Of a stretch of 64,000 nt of DNA, positions 10,664-21,787 are shown piece by piece (position 1 is the first letter of the stretch; the number at the start of each line of letters is the position of its first letter). The notes beneath the pieces were generated by a model. That model had not been told where the DNA came from. It was given only the letters and a program-made list of their open reading frames with translations, and did not search any database. The stretch is from Serilophus lunatus (taxonomy: Eukaryota; Chordata; Aves; Passeriformes; Eurylaimidae). The stretch is taken from contig VXBA01005457.1 in the NCBI GenBank assembly GCA_013399895.1, positions 352,595-416,594 of the forward strand, written 5' to 3'. A program made the position numbers and the translations under genes.

Positions 10664-12204
10664 AAATCAGGGATGCATTAACTTTGATTTATCAGGGAAA
10701 AAGATTCTTCTAGCAAGAAGCAATAAGCTCAAAAACTTACTTTAAAAAATCTGAAACTTGTGAGCATGAGAATGCCAAATAATATAGTTTTGTACAACCT
10801 TTTGGCTACGTTATAATATTTAAAACAGGGTGCTTCCAAGATAGGTCTATTGCTTGCTATGGAATTAAACTGCAAGGGCTAAATTCTCCTTTCATTGATA
10901 TGCCAACCTCAACAGATGTAAGAATAGGCTGTGCTGTTCCCTTCTTAGGCACAGGGGTTTGAATTTCTGCACCTAGTGTTGCTCCTTTATATGCTGCATT
11001 CATTTGCTTTTTGCTCCTGGCAGATAAGCTGAACACTATTAATATGAATTTCCTTGCCTAAATATGTTAATATGCTGTGGATCAACGCAGATAAGTAAAG
11101 AGCTGGAATGAAAAGACCTCGTCACAACCAGATTTTCAGCCATGTTCTGATTTTCTGCTGTCTCTTTTTTAAGCACTTTAAGATTTCAACTTTCCAAAAA
11201 TGATAAAAAATTACCCCTGAAGAAAAGGCAAAAAGAACATGAAATCAGGAAGAAAACCCCCCCTTTGCACCACACCAATGTGAAGCTGGAGTGAGCCTAG
11301 GTGTTATTACTCTACTGGGTGCTGTCTCCATTTAAGTAACTCTTTCCCCTTTGAAACCCCATTTTTCAAGTGTCACTTCACTATTGCTGTTCTGCGAGTT
11401 GCATGCTGTTATTTGCTTCATGCATTTACTTTTTTCATGCATTCTTAGTTATAAACATTATTATCTCAGAATATTCAAGGAGAAATACACACAATTCTGA
11501 ATTTTTACAGAAAATGTAGTGTTTATTTTACTTTTTTCAGGGAAATATGTTCAGAGACTCCATATTTGTAACATAGTTGATGTTAATATCCTAAGGAAAA
11601 TAGTATGGATTTTTTGAAATACATTCTCTTAATCTGCCTCCATTTCCCAGAGTAGCAACAGTATAGGATATGTCTGATGCACCTATATAGAGACTCAGTC
11701 ACTTTAAATTTATAATATCCACCTGAAACAACCTTAGTATTAGTTAATTAGATTGCATGTAACATGAAGGTCACAGAAACTAATTTGATGACCTTTGTTA
11801 TAAATAGCCATTAATTAATGTATAATTAATCTTCATATTCAACAGAGACATTGTATCCAAGTTGTACATGAAAACAAAATTATAAGACATCATATTCATG
11901 TTCTATATGATTGTTGATTAAATCATTACATATTTAAATTATTCTCAAATTATCATGCAAATAAGTGATGAAGGTAATCAGATAACAATGATTTGCTCAG
12001 TGTTAGAGTTTGTTTAGTGTGTTACAACAAGTGAAATCATTAAGCAGCTGTTTGAACATGATGCAGGCTCACCAACACATCCTAAAATAGCATCCCTTAT
12101 TTACAAAACTACAGTCTTACTTCTCATAAAACTTGGATTTCATAAAGGGGAAAAGAAGAAACAACCACAAGTAAGGATATAATTTCACATATCTTTTGAT
12201 AAGA
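10664..12204. other. AT-rich intergenic DNA, possible conserved non-coding segment
   Basis: No gene or repeat was recognised. The part at about 11690-11850 has dense ATTA/TAAT homeodomain-type cores and an inverted pair of aaggtca half-sites (11767-11773 and 11789-11795). This is the look of a conserved enhancer-like element, but conservation cannot be seen from one sequence. Confidence 0.5.
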
Positions 12205-12421
12205 TCATAGAATCATAGAATGGTTTGGATTGGAAGGGGCCCTAAAGACCCTCCAGTTCCAACCCCCTGCCATGGGCAGGGCCACCTTCTACTAGACCAA
12301 GTAGCTCAGAGCTCCATCCAGCCTGGTCTTGAACACTTCCAGGGATGGGGCATCCACAGCTTCTCTGGGCAACCTGTGCCAGTGCCTCACCAGCCTCACA
12401 GAGGAGATCCTCAGAGTCACA
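12205..12421 (-). mobile_element. CR1: CR1 LINE fragment, relatively well preserved
   Basis: A reverse-complement CR1 3' end. It starts with the tail tcatagaatcatagaatgg, then tttggattggaaggggcc, ccccctgccatgggcaggg, ctccatccagcctggtcttg and acacttccagggatggggca, all standard CR1 strings. It ends near cctcagagtcac without a 5' body. This copy has few departures from the usual avian CR1 3' sequence and is probably the youngest CR1 in the window. Confidence 0.93.
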
Positions 12422-13548
12422 AACATAGCTTGTCATACAGGATGAGTGAGGTAAAACACCTCCAGATCCATGGATTTTGAATGTCACACTTTTCCATTTC
12501 CTCTAATTCCTCACAAGCTCAAAATACCTGGGTCAGGCCGCTGGTCTTATCAAACACCTGCCCTGCAAAGGCCTCCTAACACAGGTCTGCAAACCTGCGA
12601 GCTCACAGGGACCCCCAAGCCCACTGAAACATATAGGAAAGGAAGCAAGCAAGAAAAAAAAAAGATATTTTTATCCTTTTATAAGCTCAATTGGGGACAT
12701 ATAAATCCAGGATTATCAGAAATCGCGTGTGTGTGTGTGTGTTTTGGCGAAAGTGGAGTTAAAAAATCTTCATTTTGCATTTAATTTATCTGTAAAACCC
12801 TTCAAGCTTTGGTGGCAGCTGGAAATAGATTGCCCTGTACTCATCTCAATTCCCTCAATCCCTCCTCCCTCAGCACAATGTGAAGAACAAATATTAGCAG
12901 AGCTTAATGGCCAGGTCAGGTGCAAGCTCTGAAACTGAGTATTTAAAATATGAGATGAATTCAGCAAAATTACTTTAAATGTGTTACATCATGACCTATG
13001 TTATTAATGAAGGAAATTACCTGCTTTCTTGCTTCATAGATGAGGGGATAACTTACTAATGAGCAGTAATGTATCAGGGCTTAATATGAGAAGTTATCAA
13101 GAAGCAAAATGTTATTTTATGGGTGTTTCGTTATTCATGGTGGCCATCCCAAGTCAGCTGATTAGAGACCAGCTGACTAAAATGGATTAGCTCCTTTTTT
13201 TTTAGGAAATCTATTTCTACAGGATCTTTTATGTAGTTGTCATGAGCACTTGTGGTGGGAGCAGTGGATGAAACAACAGGAGAACAAAGATATATTTAGC
13301 AAATTAAGAGTGATTAGAAGAGATGGCGGGAAGGGGAACCAAACTGAAGCACCGAACCAGAATAAATTACTATGGAACCAGAATTTTCCTCCAAATATAG
13401 GAAAAAAAAAAAGGCTTAACAGCCCATAAGCAGGTCAGAAATAAGATCAAGCCCCTTCTTGCTCTACCTTGCCACATATTGACATGCCAGGATGGCCCTT
13501 TGTTCTTGGATTCCTCTTGACTTCTCCATCTTACTCACATTGAAATGT
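12422..13548. other. Intergenic DNA with short simple repeats
   Basis: No gene was recognised. A (GT)n tract lies at 12726-12742, and A-runs occur near 12653-12663 and 13402-13412. Open frames here are short and unrecognised. Confidence 0.6.
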
Positions 13549-13553
13549 GTCAG
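13549..13553 (+). repeat. Target-site duplication of LTR C, left copy (gtcag)
   Basis: Five bases just before tgtagtgg. The bases after the other end (14643-14647) read gtgag, a 4 of 5 match. A single later substitution is the simplest explanation. Confidence 0.55.
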
Positions 13554-13740
13554 TGTAGTGGTTTAACCTGGGCTGAGTGCCAGGGGCCCACTACAGCCAT
13601 TCTCTCACTCCCCCTCACCCAGCTATAGAGGAGAGAGAATATAATGAGAAGTTTCATGAGTTGAGATAAGGACCATAACAGATTCTTTGCTAATCACTGT
13701 CACAGGCAAAACAAGACTCCATGTGGGAATAATAGTCAAA

Positions 13741-13746
13741 TTTATT
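13741..13746 (-). promoter_or_regulatory. LTR C polyadenylation signal
   Basis: AATAAA on the minus strand (tttatt on the plus strand), about 190 bases before the 3' end of LTR C. It supports the minus orientation. Confidence 0.65.
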
Positions 13747-14084
13747 ACTAACAAGATCAGAGCTTAAGAGCGAGAGACAATAAGAGACACCTTTTACCCC
13801 CACCTCTTCCTTCTTACATCCAACCTATTCTCCTGCAGCAGTCAAGGGAAAAGGCGAGGTGGGGGGGAGGTGTTGCTGTGGTCAGCTGCTGTTCTCAGCC
13901 GCTGCTTGGGGAGAGGAGTCCTTCCAGCCGCATTCCATGGGGTCCATCCCTCACAGGATACAGTTCCTCTCACAAACTGCTCCGGTGAGAGTCCATCCCA
14001 TGGGCAGCAGCCCTTCACCCACAGCTGCCACATGGCTCACATTCCACAGGGTGCAGTCCCTCAGGCACAGGCTGCTCCAGCGGG

Positions 14085-14345
14085 GGCCCCATGGGCCACG
14101 AGTCTTAACAGGAGAATCCTACTCCAGCGTGGGCTCCTCTCCCCACAGGCTACAGTCCCCTGCCAGGACCCAGCTCTACCTTGGGTCTCCCACGGGCTGC
14201 AGCCTTCCCCCGCATCCACCTGCTCCGGCGTGGCTCCTCCACGGGCTACAGGTGGATCTCTGCACTCCTGTGCTCCTCCATGGGCTGCAGGGGCACAGCT
14301 GCTTCACCATGGTCTGCACCATGGGCTGCAGCTGGATCTCAGCTC
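14085..14345 (-). repeat. Irregular minisatellite within LTR C
   Basis: A recurring GGGCT[G/A]CAG core appears at about 14191, 14241, 14281 and 14321 with roughly 40-50-base spacing, each near gtggatctc, gctcctcca or ctgctcc strings. More diverged units occur upstream. This is internal repetition of the LTR family itself rather than a new array. Confidence 0.7.
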
Positions 14346-14642
14346 TGGCGCCAGGAGCATCTCCTCCCCCTCCTTCTCCACTGACCTTGGTGTCTGCGTT
14401 GTTGTTCACAGGCTCTCACCCTGCTCCTCTCCGGCAGCCATCTTCCTCTCTTACTAGTTTTTGTTTTCTTTTTTCTTAAATATGTTATCACAGAGGTATT
14501 CTGCCAACTACTGATTGGCCTGGCCTTGGCCAGCAGCGGGGCCCAGCCTGGGCATGGGGGAAACTTCCAGCAGCGTCTCAAAGAAGCCTCTCCCTCAGCC
14601 CCCCCACTGCCACCAAAACCTGGCCACAGAGAAACCAATACA

Positions 14643-14647
14643 GTGAG
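14643..14647 (+). repeat. Target-site duplication of LTR C, right copy (gtgag)
   Basis: Follows the terminal bases of LTR C and matches 13549-13553 at 4 of 5 positions. Confidence 0.55.
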
Positions 14648-17600
14648 AAAAAGTTTTTGCAGAGATCTAGGGGATCTGTTGGTGCTATTAGGTAAGGCTT
14701 AATTGGACCTTAGCAAACCCTGTTCTAAGAAATCTGCCTGTGGAGTACAGCTATAATGTCAAGTTCTTAATTTCCAACACCCTGGTTTAAGCTCCAGAGA
14801 AATCATTCCCAAATCACTATAATCCAAGTAATCATTTTTGCATGGTCATAAGAAATTATTTTTAAAAATTCTAAATGTTCAGACTTGATCATTTCTAGGA
14901 AATGGTTGTAAAAATAGAGCCTTATTGTTTCTAAATGATTTCCATATTAAAACTGTTCAATTTTCAAATTAAAGCCTCAATCTGCAGGCATTTATAAGTA
15001 GCAGCTTTCTTCGTGTCAATGGCTTTATTGAATTTATGTTCTGAGCTCAGAAAATGAAACCATGTCCCCTCAACTTCACAAGCTCAAACTGGGACTGGGA
15101 TTGTGCCCTTTCTCACATTACACTAATTACAGAGCTGGATTTTCATTAGCACCAGGTCTAATCAAAGACATTGAATCCAAACCATTTTGACAGAACATTG
15201 GCTACTTGACAAAATTAATATTTCCATAAGAATGCCTTCCAGAGAGAAAGTCAACTTCTTTGTGTAAAAGCAATGCTCCCCTTTCCTTTTCCCTCCCACA
15301 ATTTTGGACACACATACACATATATATAACATGGTGACAGAGATGCCACCGCATACCTCTAGTTGCATTGAAGTCCCTGTGCCACATGTCTTCTGTGTCT
15401 CCTACCAAATGAGAGGGCAAATGAGGATGCTTCACAGAAAGCAGCATCCAGACAGAAATTCAGGGATTATAAAATAAATAAATAAAGAATTAGCAGACTC
15501 CTGTTCTTGATTTCCCATAAAATGCTGCCACAGCTTTCTGAGTCCATTTTTGAGATAACTGAAGGCATTTGGGTTTCTGAGAAGCTAAATATTTCTTCTT
15601 AAAATGTCCCTCTGTTTGTGATTAGATATCATGTAACATTTTGTTGTAAATGGTAAATCAGATGAAAATTAACTTACTGTAGCATAGCTATTGCCCTGGA
15701 AAATAGAAATACAAAAGTGCTTTAAAACAGTGCCAGGTTCTCTAATCTCCTACAGAGAAAACAGAAAACTGAGTAAAAATTACAAATACTGAATTTACAA
15801 TCAGGACTAATATTTGACAATATCCCTTCAAATAATGTTAGAATTTATTTTTAAAAAAATCCCTTATTATCTTTTATTGCAACATGTAATTAAAATTATT
15901 CTTTGGGTTTTAACAGAAATAGCAGTGAGACCAATTCTAACAGTAAAAAGTGCTTATTTCAAAACCAAAAGTAAAAACAAACAGCTGAAATCAGGGAGTT
16001 ATTCTCTCCATGTAATGAAATCAGTCTTTTCATGGTCCTATATAAATAATGTTCAATTTTAGGTCAATATATCTTTTGGATAACTTCCTTCACAACTCCC
16101 CCAGCTGACATGAGGTACTCGAGCACCAGAGCGTGCCAAGAGCCCCTTGATTCGATCAGTACATGCTCTGCCTGTTTGCTGTTTACAGACAATTTCACTG
16201 GTAAAGATTTGTCTTCAGACACAAAACACAAGCTGGATTTTGAAAACAGAGTAGCCAAGGGCTGGATGAAAAATTGGGACTCAACTCTGCTTTTTGGGAT
16301 GGGTATTGAAAATTATATTGTCATTACACAGTAAAGCTCTGAGTTGGCTAATTTACCCAATGGTAAATTACCCAATGGTAAATTACTCTTGATGGTAAAA
16401 AAGACCTGTGTAAGGTGCAAGACGTCATATCTATGCAATTAATAGGAATAATATAATAGTTTATATATATTATAGCTCTAATGTCATTATTGGTGTAGTA
16501 TGGAGAGCACCAAATATATACATACGAAGTCAGGTATTAGTATGCTACTGCCAACACAGATAAAATACATGTATTTGAGACATATTAAACATGAATATGG
16601 GCTAGGATTTTTCTCTCTTTGAGCTTCTTGGATGAAAGGCACTGTATGATTAATAAGCCTTAGGTCTGTGATGTAATCTTAATATTCCTGTAAGAGTAGC
16701 CATGTTTGGAAAGTCCATTGTTGCTTTTATCAAGAGAGAATCCAAAAGCTGCTATTAAGACCAAAGCCAAGAATACACACTGCTTTCTGCCCACAAATTT
16801 TTCTTTTTATAACTGGCACTATTATATTACATTCAACCTATGGTTTATTTCAGAGGTCCCTTTAAATAGGTCGATAGAAAGGGGCAAGTAGTTATGACAG
16901 GAAACCCCAGTTCATTCCTCTCTGCTTGGTAACAGCTTGAGTGTGGAGAATATGGCAATGAAAGGAAAAGTGGAGGATTCTGCAAGTAATTCTCTTATTT
17001 ACATAGCGAGTCTCAAGTCCAGTATCTCACAGTGTGGTCTCAGTTCTCACACATCCCTTACCTGCTCTTTATTTACTCAATCCCTAAAGTTAGTTTTCTT
17101 ATTAATGTGAAAAGATACAGTTTAGAAAGTGTAATTTAATTCGTGTCTTTCCCTCTTCAGAGTCTCCAGTGCTGGAGATCTACCTGAATGCACTGTTGAT
17201 TCTGTATTAAATAACTTATTGTACGACCTCAGTGCTAAAATTTTGCTTTTCTGCTGTAGGATATTAATGATTAATAACCAAGTGGCACTTTGAAGAATTG
17301 CATCAACTCAGGTTGCCACAGCTGACAGAAAAATTGAGGGATATATACTATTATGATAAAGCTTTTACAGTGACCTTTGGCCATCCTAAAGGACTAGAAG
17401 AGTAAGAGAGGGGAGAGGACAACTTTCCTTTGGTAGATGGCTACAAGGAAGTCAGCCATATGTTGCTAATTATCCCTTAACTCCTGTGACAATGCTTTAC
17501 TGAAAACAGTGCTCTCCAGTATCCTACTTCAATGATCAGGCACAAAAGGTTCCAGGATCAGTGCCATTTTGGGATAAGACTCTGAACCACCAGCAGAATC

Positions 17601-18930
17601 AGATCAGAGATAAGACTGGTTTGCTCTAGGCTGCATTTGTTGAAGTTAAATTCTTTAATGAAAAAGTCACACTCAAAAATGCAAACTGCTGTTTCAAACT
17701 TACAGACTTTTGGAAGTGAGAAAACAAATATGCTCATGCAGGCTGATATTTCTTCAAGAAAGAAAGAAATAAAACAACTAACAAGCCAAACCTTTGATAA
17801 AGTATTGGAATTAGACAGATGTAGAACCACTCAGAAACCCTTCCTAGATATTGATTTCATGGTCTAGATGCCCTTTTTTCATCCTGACTCTGTTCCAGAA
17901 GTCTCAAGCCTGAATGTTTTTCCCTTCCACATTGTGGTGTCTGGGATGCAGCCAGGGAGTGGTGGAGGTGGACAATCAAAGGAGCAGAGTCTGAGGATGT
18001 AGACCAGAATTTAGCTTTTATTCTTACAGTTGTCTCCTTCCTTGATAGAAAAAAGTTAATGTAAATATAATGAAATAATAGAGGTACGAACAGTAAAAAA
18101 GCTTATCTGCTCTTCTGCCACAGTTTGTGTACTCAGCTTTCTTGAAAGGATCTCTATAATGTGGCATTTTTCAATGTTGGTGTTACCATTTAATTCATTA
18201 CCCAAGGGTCTGTGGTGCAAAATACAATTTTCCTACTCAGATTCCAACCATACCTGCCATGCATAATAAAAGCCACACATTCATTTCACAAAAACAAATC
18301 GAATTCCTTTCGGGGGTAAGCTTTTATAGATGGCTGAAGCTGCAGTGCTTCTGATTAGGCTAGAATAAAAAGAAAGAGGAAAAAAGAAAGGAAAAAATTT
18401 CTCCCTGTGGATATTTGTTCACAGTGTTACAACTGCTTCTGGGAAGGAGGATTGCCTGTTTCTTTAAATAGTGTGTTAGTGTTAGCCATGTGTAACGCAC
18501 AATTAAGTGTGAGACAATTACTCTGCTGTCTGCAGACCAAGGAGAAATGTATGCATGGAGACACGTTCTGGCTTGTTAACATGCTGGAAAGCAGCTTTAT
18601 GCAGCTGCTACAAGGTTTCCCCTCTCTTTGCTGGCTGATTTCAAGAGCTGGCCTGGCTTGGTGGGCTCAGGAAGGACAATGCCACAAGGACAATGCCACA
18701 TGTCCAGCACTGAAGCCCCTCTCTGAGCTGGGAGGTGGCAGCAGCTCCTCCGATCTTTGGCTGTACAATTTGTGTTGACATTGGTGACATTAACAGCTCA
18801 GTGTGACCTGCCAGCTGGGGTGTTCAGCATCCTGCCTGCAAAAACCTCCTCAGGAGGTCCTGGGTGACAAACTCACTTTGAGCCCCTCCAAAAGGCTTTG
18901 ACAACACAAGTACAAACTACTTACAAGAAC
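14648..18930. other. AT-rich intergenic DNA
   Basis: No gene or mobile element was recognised. A 15-bp-period tandem (ttacccaatggtaaa, about 2.3 copies) lies at 16352-16386, and a perfect 14-bp tandem (aaggacaatgccac twice) at 18672-18699. A purine-rich tract lies at about 18365-18398. The 123-codon frame at 18407-18778 (plus) shows no recognisable motif. Confidence 0.6.
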
Positions 18931-19250
18931 AGTTCACAGAACATTGGGAGTGGAAGGGACCCACAGGCATCATTGAGTCCAATCCTTAGCCCTTCATGGG
19001 ACCAAGGATCATACCATGTGCATGTACATACCATCTAAAACACTTCTTGAACTCTATCAAGCTTGGTGCTGTGACCACTGCCCTGGAGAGCCTGTTCCAG
19101 TGCCCAATCACCTTCTGGGTGAAAGATCTATTCCTAATATCCAAACAAAACCTCCCCCGACCCAGATTCGTGCTGTTTCCTCTGGTACTGTTACCGGTCA
19201 CCAGAGAGAGAAGATCAGTGCCTGACCCTCCACTTCCCCTTACAAGTTGT
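18931..19250 (-). mobile_element. CR1: CR1 LINE fragment (different subfamily)
   Basis: A reverse-complement CR1 3' region of about 320 bp. Diagnostic strings in plus-strand order are ttgggagtggaagggaccca, gagtccaatcctt, acacttcttgaactctatca, ctgccctggagagcctgttc and tctattcctaatatccaaac, the last from the end of the CR1 reverse-transcriptase region. It differs from the 12.2-kb and 41.8-kb copies in its tail, so it belongs to another CR1 subfamily. The translation is broken and no intact domain remains. Confidence 0.85.
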
Positions 19251-19310
19251 TGTCTATTGAGTTATTAATGTATGTCAATGATTAATGGTTCGCAATTTGC
19301 CTCAATGCTC

Positions 19311-19352
19311 TTAGAGGTCTTTTCCAACCTTAATGATTCTATGACTCTATGA
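19311..19352 (+). mobile_element. CR1: CR1 LINE 3' tail fragment
   Basis: A short plus-strand CR1 tail: tcttagaggtcttttccaac, then cttaatgattctatgactct. It faces the minus-strand CR1 at 18931-19250, so the two come from separate insertions. Confidence 0.75.
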
Positions 19353-20894
19353 TTTATTATATCACCATTTGTTTATTTTGCCCTGAAAGTAGCACTCTGA
19401 ACTGGTGTTGTAACAGGCATACTGCACAGCTGTGCCCTGAATTTCCATGGAATTAAGTGGGATCTGTGGTTGCCCAGCACCTTGGAGGAGCAGGCACTAA
19501 TTGGCAAGCAGTGAAAGGAGCACTGAGAAGTGCCAAGAGCAGGAAAGTTCCCTATGATGTCACCCAGAAGATTAAAAAGCTCACAGTAAGTCATTAGCCA
19601 CCATGTTTTATAAAATAATAACATATAATGCTCCCTGCAGTTCTTGTTTTCTTCTATACTAAATGCAGCACGAGTTTGTAATAGAGAACGTAAATGAAAA
19701 GTGCATGAAGGATGGGAGCAGTGTAGTCCCTCTTGTCCTTGGCCTGCCTATCGCTGGGAGTACAGCCAGCTTAAGAGCATAGAAAACCAGAAGCATCCAT
19801 ATGAACCTGCATGTGCATGACGTGAGGCCAAGGAGAAATCCCATATGCATCTCCAATATTTCTGAATGCTGCCATTCCCTCTCCCAGGGCTTATGGGAAC
19901 CTCTCTGGAGTCAAGCAGATTATGACTGCAGAAAGCCTTTACTATTGCAAAGGTTTCAGCAAAAGGACTCACATTCCTTATCATATCTGTTAGTTTTTAA
20001 TATCACTGGGCTGGTGCAGGCATAACATATCAGCAAATGTTCATTTTGAACTCGCTCATTAGTCTTCCTTCATGTCAGTATTCTAATAGGTTCACTGTGT
20101 CTGTTTAACTACATTCAAATTAGAACCATAGCACGTAAGAAACACCAATTTGCAGAAGGTAGGAGTCGTGTATATGACTCAGCAAGAGAAATAACTCCCA
20201 GGACTCCTACTGTCTTATCAAGTGTTCTTGAGATTATAGTGGCACAGTTAATTTTGGATACCATGCTTCTGATAACTGAATAAATAGCTTAGTAAACAAG
20301 GACAGAATCTCATCAGTCATTCATTCTGATCTGCAGTTGGATTCATCATGTAAATTAGATTTTAGTTTTAATCCATCCTGTCGGTAAAGAAAACATTTGA
20401 GCAAAATGTATTCCCATACTTTGCTAAGACTGTCCCAAAATGGCTCAACCGGAACCTAGACTTCTGGGTGCACTTATACCTAGTGCCCGAAAATAAAACT
20501 AACACAAATCTTATAAGATAATTAATTTCATGTAAAAACCAACAAAAACAAAGAAACTTGTCTTTGGCAAACTTATCCTCATGTCCTCTGTTCCTGATTA
20601 ACTTTACTGGAATATCTATATGAATATGTATGCATTTTGCAGCTGTCCCACCAGCAATAAAGGAAGTTTTGCATTTACACTAAAGAAATCAGCAGTAGAC
20701 TTCCCATCCTTGATCTTCATTCCCAGGCATTGCTCACAGACGGATTCTTGAACATGATCTGACACAGGTGGAATTTCACAGGAGCATGGACAACCCCACA
20801 GGGGGATGACTACAGCCCATCTGAAGAACATTAGGAAGAAAGATTTTAGGCTCAGCTGAGCCTTATTTATCTCTATTATCTCTCTTCCTTCAAG
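19353..20894. other. AT-rich intergenic DNA, nothing recognised
   Basis: No gene, RNA or repeat element was recognised between the CR1 tail and LTR B. Confidence 0.6.
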
Positions 20895-20899
20895 GCAAG
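20895..20899 (+). repeat. Target-site duplication of LTR B, left copy (gcaag)
   Basis: Five bases before TGTAGCC. Identical bases follow the terminal CCACCACA at 22598-22602. Confidence 0.82.
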
Positions 20900-21265
20900 T
20901 GTAGCCGTTTGAAAAGGGCTTTGGAAGGGGGAAGAGTGTAAGAAAAACCTCACACACCTGTTCGTAAAATTCAGTTTTCCTTAAAAAGCTGAGGCTGGGG
21001 GGGACAAGTGGGGACTGGGATAGCTCTTGCTTCTGCCTGCTGTTCCCCGGGGCTGGGACGGCCAGGGCAGGTGCTGGGAAGGGGGGCTGCTTTCCGCAGG
21101 CCGCTGCCCCGCCAGGACCAGGACCGGGATGGTGGGGGGGGAGAGGGAAGCGGCAGCGGCTTCTCGTTTCCCCAGGGGCTGTCTCGGGACGGGGCGGCGG
21201 CAGCCATGGAGGCCGATCACCAGCAGCCAGCACGCATGGCCCTGGGGCCGTCCAGAGCTGGGACA
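20897..21265 (+). repeat. Duplicated block, copy 1 (369 bp)
   Basis: This block recurs at 21267-21635 at an offset of exactly 370. By eye the copies differ at two positions: T at 21028 versus C at 21398, and T at 21093 versus C at 21463. The block includes the last three bases (aag) of the host-derived duplication outside the LTR, which points to overlapping contig ends rather than a biological duplication. Confidence 0.9.
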
Positions 21266-21266
21266 N
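21266..21266. other. Single-N assembly gap
   Basis: One N lies exactly at the junction of the two 369-bp copies. Assemblers place a token N where a gap size estimate is negative, meaning that the flanking contigs overlap. Confidence 0.97.
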
Positions 21267-21635
21267 AAGTGTAGCCGTTTGAAAAGGGCTTTGGAAGGGG
21301 GAAGAGTGTAAGAAAAACCTCACACACCTGTTCGTAAAATTCAGTTTTCCTTAAAAAGCTGAGGCTGGGGGGGACAAGTGGGGACTGGGATAGCTCTCGC
21401 TTCTGCCTGCTGTTCCCCGGGGCTGGGACGGCCAGGGCAGGTGCTGGGAAGGGGGGCTGCTTCCCGCAGGCCGCTGCCCCGCCAGGACCAGGACCGGGAT
21501 GGTGGGGGGGGAGAGGGAAGCGGCAGCGGCTTCTCGTTTCCCCAGGGGCTGTCTCGGGACGGGGCGGCGGCAGCCATGGAGGCCGATCACCAGCAGCCAG
21601 CACGCATGGCCCTGGGGCCGTCCAGAGCTGGGACA
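21267..21635 (+). repeat. Duplicated block, copy 2 (369 bp)
   Basis: A second copy of 20897-21265 with two substitutions and no length change. Sequence continues from this copy into the rest of LTR B, while copy 1 ends at the N. Confidence 0.9.
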
Positions 21636-21724
21636 GACCTTGTTCCTGCCTGCTCCCCTTCCCCACCCCTCCTCCCTGCACGGCCGCGGGGGAAGCCCCA
21701 GGGCGGGCAGGGCGGGGCGGGGTG

Positions 21725-21787
21725 NNNNNNNNNNNNNNNNNNNNNNNNNNNNNNNNNNNNNNNNNNNNNNNNNNNNNNNNNNNNNNN
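21725..21787. other. Assembly gap (63 N)
   Basis: 63 unknown bases in the GC-rich core of LTR B, preceded by gggcggggcggggtg and followed by ggcacaggcggcggccc. Confidence 0.99.

Larger units (their letters stand above)
13554..14642 (-). mobile_element. Solo LTR C of an avian endogenous retrovirus
   Basis: A complete 1,089-bp LTR in minus orientation. Read on the minus strand it opens TGTATTGGTTTCTCTGTGG and carries CCAGGTTTTGGTGGCAGTGG, a start characteristic of a very common bird LTR type, and it ends GGTTAAACCACTACA. A polyadenylation signal lies at 13741-13746 (tttatt on the plus strand). Its middle (about 14085-14345) is an irregular GC-rich array built around catgggctgcag. A near-perfect 5-bp duplication flanks it and no internal retroviral region is present, so it is a solo LTR. 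The 206- and 195-codon frames at 13859-14479 and 13870-14457 on the plus strand are antisense to the element and are not genes. Confidence 0.88.

Noticed and set aside
13859..14479. 206-, 195- and 99-codon frames with repeated hydrophobic and Gly/Ser/Pro-rich segments
   Set aside because: They lie within LTR C, mostly antisense to it, and their repetition reflects the LTR's internal minisatellite.
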